Shown here: piece after piece, positions 1 to 6,961 of the stretch
How the letters are laid out: each line of letters begins with the position of its first letter
How positions within the stretch are numbered: the first letter of the stretch is position 1
NCBI GenBank assembly: GCA_027596945.1
Contig: JADGJH010000592.1
Span: 3,822 to 16,372, forward strand
Source: Physocladia obscura
Lineage: Eukaryota > Chytridiomycota > Chytridiomycetes > Chytridiales > Chytriomycetaceae
Direction: 5' to 3'
Length of the DNA: 12,551 bases
Position numbers and translations under genes: made by a program
The notes under the pieces: model-generated
The model's input: the letters and a program-made list of their open reading frames with translations, nothing else
Told to the model about the DNA's origin: nothing
The model's database searches: none

Positions 1-26
1 ACAAAAAGCGGACCGACATCTCGCAA

Positions 27-1673
27 ATGACATTCAGCGAGGAAATGTTCCAAAGCAAACTCACGAAGCTCGTAGATACGCAAGATTCAATCAACCTTGT
101 ATCGCACTGTGAGTAATGGATGTCTTATTTGTTCAACTCACAACACAAATAATTGTTCAGGGCTTATTTACCACCGCAAGAATGCCAAAGAATCCGTGAC
201 CGTATGGGCAAAAGAGTTTGCGAAAGGTTGGAGGCCGATGAACCATCGTCATCGTTTTGCTGATACTGTTCTGCTGACCGAGAAATATTTTACCATAATT
301 CACAACACAGTCTCGACAAACAAAAAACTTACGTTTCTGCATCTCGCAAACGACGTCTTGCAAGTATCACGGAAAAAAGCGGATGATTTCAGCAAGGAAT
401 ATGCAAAAATACTTCCCACAGCGCTACGCCAGTTTTCCACTCATGCGAATGATGATCTCAAAGCAAAAGTGCGCCGTTTGCTCACAATTTGGGATGAACG
501 CGCAGTTTATACGAAAGATTTTGTTGCTGAGCTTAAAGCGCTTATCGTTGTTGGGGCTACAGAATCATCGTCTTCTTCCTCCTCCAAACATTCCAGACCA
601 AACAGTGGTACTTCCACGAAACCTCCATCCGCACCACCGCAGTCACCCACATCAATTTCTGGATCGCATCACCATACCGACACGGTTAACTTACTATATT
701 TCAGTCAATTCTGAAAATTTACAAAAAAAAAAAAAAAAGGTGAAATCCATCCTTCATCATACAGATTCGATTAAGCATCTGCACACGAACCGTGTATATC
801 TTGAACGTACGATTTCAACAGCAGAGCCAAGTCTCGATCCGGCTACTGTCGCCTCGCAGCTTAATTCGTTAACGATGGCACTTGGATCTGAACTTAATGC
901 TCGTAAACGCCTCGTGGATGATTTGAAGAGATGGATCAACGTTGAAGAATCAGCTATTTCGAAAATTTCCGATGCAATTCAGGTATTTAAGGAAAAAGTA
1001 TCAACAAATAACAATAACTAATAAAATCCTGTAGGACTTGTCAGTGACATCGCAACAACAACTATTTTTGAAAGCAGAACTACCATCGCCAATTTCTTCT
1101 GCCAACGCAGCGATGGCAAACACATTATCACCCAACAGCAGTTATCATGAGCAGCAACAGCACGAAAGTAGAGCCGAATTCACAATAAAGACAAGATGGG
1201 ATTCCAATCAAGAGCAAAAAGATTTCGAGTCTTCAACGCCAACAGCTTCACCAAAGCAAATTCCACGGCTTTCCTCGTCAAAAAATATGTTTTCTGATCA
1301 AATGCAAATAGACAATGACCACCAACTTTTGCCGTTTTCACTACCATTGCCTCCGCCTCCACCACCTCCGCCGTTGGTGGAAGGCACTGCGGCACCAGCA
1401 GCACAGTTTAGTGGTGGAATTACGATTCCGGCAGAATTATTGTTTGCTGCACAAAGCGCGATGCAAAATAATGAGCCGGGGAGTGCAGAAGTGTTCAATT
1501 TGCTTTCGGGAATTACGGGAAGTAGTGGCGATAGCTTTTTTGGAGATATTTCAACAAGTAAAGATACTGCTGTTGCCACTGCTGCCGCCACGGTAGGAGG
1601 CAGCTCCAGTCGGGATAATGGTGATTTTGGTGGTATTAACAATGTGAATGTCAGTGGAGAAAATGGTGTTTGA
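27..1673 (+). CDS. Rtt103/RPRD-like RNA polymerase II CTD-interacting protein (5 exons, 467 aa)
   Basis: Likely binds the phosphorylated C-terminal tail of RNA polymerase II in the nucleus and acts in termination (yeast Rtt103 links the CTD to the Rat1 exonuclease; animal relatives are RPRD1). Proposed exons are 27-108, 161-226, 311-684, 740-982 and 1035-1673. Splicing exons 1 and 2 restores the start of a CID domain with the motif SHWLIYHRKNAKESVTVW. Removing 227-310 brings the length from that tryptophan to KLTFLHLANDVLQ in line with RPRD-type domains as I remember them. The CID covers about residues 1-130 and ends near LTIWDERAVY. A Ser/Pro-rich linker follows, then a helical coiled-coil segment (about 190-255) resembling the C-terminal domain of RPRD1. 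The tail is Q/S-rich with a run of eight prolines near residue 363. The start is firm because it lies where the CID begins. The 684/740 junction is the weakest: its acceptor lies at the end of an A16 run, so an indel in that run is an alternative. Confidence 0.88.
227..310 (+). other. Stop-free 84-nt intron inside the CID domain
   Basis: Intron 2 of the Rtt103-like gene, from GTTGGAGG to CACAACACAG. It has no in-frame stop and is a multiple of three, so an ORF reads straight through it. It is called an intron because its 28 codons interrupt the CID domain exactly between EFAK and the conserved NKKLTFL block, and removing them gives normal family spacing. Confidence 0.8.
723..738 (+). repeat. 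A16 homopolymer at an exon boundary
   Basis: A run of sixteen A residues sits directly before the proposed exon 4 of the Rtt103-like gene. The reading frame changes across it. The model treats it as the 3' end of a 55-nt intron (685-739). A length error in the run could equally produce the frame change. Confidence 0.9.
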
Positions 1674-1686
1674 CAAAAATTAAAGG

Positions 1687-1692
1687 AATAAA
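1687..1692 (+). terminator. Poly(A) signal AATAAA, Rtt103-like gene
   Basis: A canonical AATAAA begins 14 bp after the stop codon of the Rtt103-like gene, in the 147-bp convergent gap shared with the SH3 gene. Confidence 0.5.
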
Positions 1693-1772
1693 TTCTGTAA
1701 CAGCAATTTTTTCTAATTGAAAACTTTTTAAAACAGTTAAAAAACTGTAAATACTGTGGCTGTGGAGTTAAT

Positions 1773-1778
1773 TTTATT
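1773..1778 (-). terminator. Poly(A) signal AATAAA, SH3-domain gene
   Basis: TTTATT on the plus strand reads AATAAA on the minus strand, about 43 bp beyond the stop of the SH3-domain gene. The two convergent 3' ends therefore share this short gap. Confidence 0.45.
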
Positions 1779-1820
1779 ATTTGTACTCAACCAAAACAGT
1801 TGCAACTTCTTCCCGCTCTT

Positions 1821-3446
1821 TCACCCATGCGACATGCTTCGCATTGGCCTTGGTCCTGCCAATCTTCCAGTTGCTTGCGCTGATTGTTGAGGGCGTTGGT
1901 ACTGTTGTTGCTGTTGTTGCGTGAATTGCTGCTGTGACAATTGTTGCTGTTGTAGGTTTTGTTGGAATTGTTGCTGCTGCTGCTGAGGAAATTGCTGTGG
2001 TTGTCGCTGTTGTTGTTGCTGTTGTTGTTGTTGTCGTTGTTGAGAAGGTTGACGCGCTAGTCTACTGCCAGAATCACCAATATCAACAACAGGATTATTT
2101 ATGTTACTGCTGTTGTTGTTATTGTTGCTGTTACTGTTATTGATTGCTCTGTTGTTTCTGGTTGAAACAAATTCTGATGGTCTGCCAGGCGCAATTTCAG
2201 GTTGTCTATTTGATAAGTTTGAAATCGAACCAAGAACTTGGGGCGCTCCACCTGATATAAGAACAGGTCGGCTTTTCATGGTGTCAAGAATGCCGAGAGG
2301 TACCAAGCCCTCCATGCCAACAACTGAACGTCGATTTCCAGCAGCCGTACTTGGGTTAACGCCCGGATTGGTGCCAGAATTAGTTGCTGCCGATGATAAC
2401 TTTAGCAACTTTACTAGTACCCAGCCACCTGGATCAACACGCAAGATACGTACAATATCGTCAACGCACAGAGCCAGCTCGGTGGCAGACAAGGATGCGA
2501 ATGCATGAAGTACTGTTGTCGTAGTCCCAGCACCACACTTGTCTACAAGATTTGGTACGGTTCCAAACTGTGGACCACGCGTTTGGTTCTCATGCTCTGT
2601 CTTAATAATCGCAACTTCTTCATACTGATGGAATTTTGCTCGCGGAGGAGTACCTAGAGCACCAGCTCCAGACGCGGACGCTGAGTTATTACGACCGAGC
2701 GAATGTGACAAGAACTTTGTCCGTGGCAAGGATTCATTTTTCCCCAGTTCTTCGCTTTCTTTGCCATCTTTACCATTGCCACCGTCCTTGTTGTCTCTGG
2801 CAGCTGCTTCGGAGAGGGCAGCCTTTAATGTGGGGTTAATCACAATTTTTTGACTGCTTATCTGGTGGTACCTGAGTTTCCTTTGTTACTCCTGGTGCCT
2901 GCCACCACTTAAGCGTGGTTGGAGTTGTCTGTGAGACTTTTGACATGTGCAACTTGACAGGGTTAGGAGCCACCTGCAAAAAAAGTAATTGCTCATTAAC
3001 TGCGTTAAATATAATTTTTGCACAAGAACCTCGCGATTTGCATCGGCCGAGGCAGAGAGAGCATTAAAGAGTTGTTTAGCAGCGGGTTGTGGGTCAAGGG
3101 TGGCTCCGCGCAAGGAGTAGTTGATTGGCGGGGGGACGACAATTGTGGTTGGTGCCGACATAGGCAGACCCGAGTCTGAAAGCAAAACGGGCGGTTCCTC
3201 CACGCGAACCTTGCGCAGCGTGCCCATTCGTGCCAAAGTTGCCGTGAGAGTGTTACTTCTGGTCAGAGTTCCTCCCCGGACCAAAGTATTTCCATTGCCA
3301 TTACTGTTACTTATAACACCGTTAAGACCTTGTCCACTCGAGCCGAATCCAATCCCATCCGATCCACCTCCTTCGATACCCCCATCTTCCAACGACTTAG
3401 TTGTATTGCTGCGGCTCAAGCTTTTACTGCGAAAGAGTGACCCCAT
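1821..3446 (-). CDS. SH3-domain protein with poly-N/poly-Q tail (3 exons, 506 aa)
   Basis: Probably a scaffold protein that binds proline-rich partners at the cortex or cytoskeleton; the partner is unknown. Proposed minus-strand exons are 3446-3030, 2973-2872 and 2822-1821. Both introns (56 and 49 nt) are phase 0, have GT...AG ends, and their removal joins three open frames. The N-terminus MGSLFRSKSLSRSNT is basic and Ser-rich, followed by Gly/Ser/Asn-rich sequence. An SH3 fold is visible at about residues 277-353: VLHAFASLSATELALCVDD as RT loop, then VRIL, GGW, and GLVPLGIL as the last strands. Between the GGW strand and GLVP lies an insert of about 25 residues rich in Asn, Gly and Ser, and the usual second tryptophan of the GWW pair is absent. 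The tail has a short Asn run and then several Gln runs. The start is the first in-frame ATG; an earlier non-coding or short exon cannot be excluded. The exact SH3 family is not recognised. Confidence 0.82.
1901..2043 (-). repeat. Poly-glutamine (CAA/CAG) tract
   Basis: On the minus strand this encodes repeated Gln runs of up to eight residues, broken by Arg, Pro, Phe, Leu and Ser, in the tail of the SH3 protein. Codons are a mixture of CAA and CAG, so the repeat is interrupted at DNA level. A related AAC/AAT-type Asn run lies at about 2103-2147. Confidence 0.9.
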
Positions 3447-3482
3447 CTATCACAGATTTCCCAAGTTCTAAATTGAAAAGAT
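3447..3482. promoter_or_regulatory. 36-bp divergent intergenic gap (possible shared promoter)
   Basis: Only 36 bp separate the proposed ATG of the SH3 gene (minus) from the proposed ATG of the small gene on the plus strand. If both starts are right, their 5' untranslated regions and promoters must overlap the neighbouring coding sequence. No clear TATA box or other motif is visible in the gap. Confidence 0.35.
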
Positions 3483-4044
3483 ATGCAAACTGAAACAAAA
3501 GGAAACCACGACTCAGCAAAGTCAGCTATGAAAACAGCGGTGTCTCAATTAGCTAGAACAATTCAAGTCCGTGTATTTAACGACCAGGTGCGTCGTTTCT
3601 GCTCAAGTGAATTGCAAGATCTCAAGTAATTTCATTATTCCCATGCTCTTCCCCATATAAATAGTGCGAAAAGAAACTGCAGAATGGCAAACAACAAAAA
3701 CCCTACTCGTGCGTGCGTTGAATTTGAAAAGCTGCTGGACCAATGCACTTTCGATAATGTTCGCATAATCACAGATTTCAGGTTCTTTTGTAAAAGTCTA
3801 TTTTACTCTTTTCTTACACCTATTCAGAATTGCTTGCCGAAATCAAGTTGAACGTCAAGAAGAGTGTATTGGGGGTATATTCGTGAGCAAAAACGTGAGC
3901 CGGAACGGCCAAAAAGAGTCTTGCGATGATGTTGTGAATGATTTTGCTGATTGCATTGGAGGTGGCTGGATGTCGCGCAAAAAAAAGGATTCGAATAATA
4001 GTGCTTCGGTCTTGGATCGTCTCGGGAAGTTTTTTCATACATGA
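3483..4044 (+). CDS. Small cysteine-containing protein, unrecognised (3 exons, 152 aa)
   Basis: I do not recognise this protein. Proposed exons are 3483-3625, 3683-3781 and 3828-4044, total 153 codons including stop. Exon 1 runs MQTETKGNHDSAKSAM to SSELQDLK. The donor GTAATTT removes an in-frame TAA, and the acceptor TGCAG at 3682 resumes in the same frame at MANNKNPTRACVEFEKLL. The second intron (3782-3827, 46 nt) has CAG|GTTCTT and a pyrimidine-rich ATTCAG end. The product looks soluble, with amphipathic stretches, seven cysteines and a Lys/Ser-rich end (LDRLGKFFHT). No signal peptide or membrane segment is seen. An alternative acceptor at 3664 would add six residues. The SH3 gene lies divergently 36 bp away and the kinase model starts 22 bp downstream, so part of this region could instead be 5' sequence of the kinase transcript. 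Several frames are open by chance in 3820-4047, which lowers confidence. Confidence 0.45.
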
Positions 4045-4066
4045 CAAAAAGTATAATATTAAAAAA

Positions 4067-6816
4067 ATGACATCTCGGCGTTCTTCGGCCTATCAGAGTG
4101 TTAGTTTATCCGCACTAGCTTCCCGGAAAAACCCCATACGACACACAAACACTTGCGAATATATTCGTGATAAACTTATCATTCCCGTATTCAATCATCT
4201 TGCCTTGATTCTTTCAGCTAACAGAGAAGTTTGTGGCACCATTAGCAAAAACTCACTGAAACGGACCTGCTAGCGAAGATTTTAGCATCAAGCTCCGTTC
4301 ATATTGTGGGTAACTATGTTCTTGGAAAAACGATTGGAGAAGGTAGTATCTGTCAATTTGCTAGGTTGAATATTGACATGGTTTCATAGGAACATTCGGA
4401 AAAGTGAAGCTTGCTGTTCACTCTTTGACGGGGCAAGAGGTTCCTCAACTTCCCATATCTGTCCTCCGCCAGTATTAACCCATTTCCTATTTTCAGGTGG
4501 CAATCAAGGTCGTTGATAAAATTCATGCTGCTGTTGTTGCTCGCGAAGTAAACTCACCACAAAACAAGAGCATTCCGATCAACATACAACTAAAACCAAA
4601 TCCAATTTTATGATAACATAAACTATTTCCGATCAGATCGAAACATGGCGACATTTGCATCATCCACACATTGCACGCCTCTATGAGGTTCTAACGACTG
4701 AATCCAAAATATACATGGTGACCGAATACTGTGCGGGCGGCGAAGCTTTCGACCACTTATGTCAAATCCAACGCATGCCTGACACAGATCCTGGGACACG
4801 TCGCATGTTTCGTGAAATTGTCGAAGCCGTCGGATATTGCCACGCTATGAATTTTGTACATCGTGATTTGAAACTGGAGAATGTATTGTTGACTCCGGAG
4901 CTGGCTGTCAAAGTTATCGATTTTGGCTTCATGCGACCATATAATGAGCGGAATTTGCTAGATACTTATTGTGGAAGTATTGGATATGCTGCACCTGGTC
5001 AGTTCATATAATTTAATTTTTTCATAATTTAAAAACATTATTTTGCAGAAATGATAACTGGGAAAAAATACAGCGGGCCTCGTGCAGATATATGGTCTCT
5101 TGGCGTCATATTATATACTCTTTTATGCGGATATCTTCCATTTGACGATGACAATGAAGCGATCGTGCATCAAAAAATCAACACGCTTGACTACGAGCTT
5201 CCAGATTTTCTTTCAGATGGTTATTTTCACTGATTCTTCATTTTTCTCAGTCACTCATCATATTTATTTTTTCAGACTCAAAATCTCTGATTTCGCAAAT
5301 TTTGCAAATTGAACCTGATGACAGAATATCAGTGCCTGAAATTTTGCAGCATCCGTGGTTTATGACGAATCACCACCATGCGTCCCCACTTTCAGCTCAT
5401 ACAACTCAGCCCCCTGGAATACTTCAGGAATTTTTCACTACACGAGAAGAAGTTACCGTGTGTGCCAGCCTTCTAGAACTTGGATTTGATGTTCCGCGAA
5501 TTCTTGAAAGTGTATGCGGCGACGCATGCGACTCAGCGAGTGCATTATGGCATTTGTTAGTTGCGAAAGAAACGGAGAAAAGGCGGCGGTCGCGAAGTAG
5601 CAGCAGTGTTATCAGTGTTGGCAATGGCGGGGTGGTAGATTTTTTGCAAACGCAACGGGAAAACAGTGTTGGCAGCAATAATAGTGCTCGTGCCAGAAGT
5701 GGTAGTGGGGGTAGTGAAAATGATGATACTACAGCCAATGATGCAGGTGCTGGCCGGATAAACTTAATTCATCCCGAAAATTCTAATACAATAGAAACCG
5801 CTGTAATTTATTCTCCATCCATCAGACCTCGACGAACATTGCCACCAATACCAACAACATCACCGTCTGTTATTTCTTCTACTTCAGCCTCCTTATCGCA
5901 AATTCCGCATTTAGCGAATCAGCAAAACCTAGAAGTGTTTGCAGTGATTTCGATGAAAGCTATTCAACAAGCCGAAACTTTTTTATCAGATGCCCGCGCG
6001 CGGAGAATACAAATAACAGAATACAATCGACAACAAGAAGCATTATTATCTCTGCCGACAATTTCCACTGGTACATTTAATAACAACCTCAAAAACGAAA
6101 ATTCTATAACACCATCATTAACGGCAGCAACGATTCGCCGCACATCCGTCGGACTTCTTACAGCTGCACAAATGCAACAGCAACATGGATCTCCACAACC
6201 ACCATCTCACAGATACAGCCACGAATCGCAACCAAAAATGGGCTCACTATCGTCTTCTTCGACACTATTGCCTTCATCTCCGCCAAGTCTGTCGATATCA
6301 ATTGATAAAAAGTTGCGTGGACTTCAAATGGGACCAGCACCGTCAAGTGCACCACAATTGCATCCTGTGGAGTTAGCCGCAGCTAGTAAATCTGGAAAGC
6401 GTGCAAAGAGCGCGGGAACTGGAACGGGGCGATATAGTGGGGGTACAGGCAACGGCCGTCGAACATATGAGCTTGGATCTTCGTCTTTGTTGACAACTGT
6501 ATCAATATCGCCACGATTTAGACGTACACAAATTACCGAAGAAGAAGAAGACGCCGAAAATGGAGAGGCCGTAGGGAGAGATAATATTGTGGATGAGAAG
6601 GAAGAAACTGCAAGGAGGCGACGGCCGGTCTCAGCCGGAGTCCTTGAGGGCAGTGTCGGAGGGATCAGTAGTGGGCGTGGTGTGGCAAGGCTGTCAAAGT
6701 TGCGTAATTCTGAGAATGCATCATTTGTGTCAAACTTTATGGCATCATTTTCACGGAGTGGGGCAGGGGGAATCGATGGTACACCAAATGGAGAGGATTC
6801 GGGATCTGAAACGTAG
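4067..6816 (+). CDS. Kin4-like serine/threonine protein kinase with UBA-like domain (7 exons, ~780 aa)
   Basis: A CAMK/AMPK-related kinase, probably of the fungal Kin4 group, which in yeast acts in the spindle position checkpoint. Exons: 4067-4166, 4274-4342, 4390-4439, 4497-4547, 4637-4997, 5049-5219, 5276-6816. The kinase domain (about residues 48-296) is complete: GEGTFGKV loop, VAIK lysine at 77, ARE helix-C glutamate at 90, HRDLKLEN at 165, DFG at 185, activation-loop Thr200 in LLDTYCGS, and APE at 209. Thr200 sits where upstream kinases (Elm1 on yeast Kin4) phosphorylate. The segment at about 325-365, [15 protein letters not shown]...[12 protein letters not shown], resembles the UBA-like module after fungal Kin4 kinases. 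The remaining roughly 415 residues are Ser/Thr/Asn-rich and look disordered. Exons from 4274 onward are firm. The first exon is less so: there is no in-frame ATG close upstream of the kinase domain, 4067 is the nearest ATG whose exon splices in phase, and acceptor 4285 fits the phase as well as 4273. Confidence 0.92.
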
Positions 6817-6961
6817 AATTTCCAGGAGATTAATATCTGTATTCTGTTGTGTTTCGTTTGCTTTGATTTTAGAACGGGAAAATTTTGTCCAGGGGTCATT
6901 TTGCATCTTCAAGGGTCAGAAAAAAGTTTAAAATTATAAGTGAGTATCTAAAAAAGAAAGC
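6817..6961 (+). other. 145-bp tandem intergenic gap between kinase and F-box genes
   Basis: The short A/T-rich gap must hold the 3' end of the kinase transcript and the promoter of the F-box gene. No AATAAA or clear TATA box is visible. Confidence 0.5.

Noticed and set aside
157..363. Minus-strand ORF of 68 codons
   Set aside because: Lies opposite the CID-coding exons and an intron, with no recognisable domain.
685..704. A 20-nt mini-intron from GTTAAC to TTTCAG
   Set aside because: Its length gives the wrong frame and is far below the other introns of the window (46-90 nt).
1298..1642. Minus-strand ORF of 114 codons opposite exon 5 of the Rtt103-like gene
   Set aside because: A mirror of the proline-rich and Gly/Ser-rich plus-strand frame; poly-Gly arises from the poly-Pro codons.
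1934..2508. Plus-strand ORFs rich in Val, Leu or Cys
   Set aside because: They are the antisense of the poly-Gln and poly-Asn codons of the SH3 gene.
2854..2871. An 18-nt intron from GTACCACC to AAGCAG in the SH3 gene
   Set aside because: The 49-nt intron 2871-2823 from the same donor has a normal length and joins the next exon in phase without a stop.
3820..4047. Minus-strand ORFs of 75 and 72 codons
   Set aside because: No domain or fitting splice partners. The plus-strand frame has better composition, though all frames here are open by chance.
5424..5738. Minus-strand ORF of 104 codons within the kinase tail
   Set aside because: Shadow of the Ser/Arg-rich plus-strand frame.
6324..6899. 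Minus-strand ORF of 191 codons overlapping the kinase C-terminus
   Set aside because: Low-complexity antisense of Gly/Ser/Thr codons with no domain; the plus strand continues an established protein.
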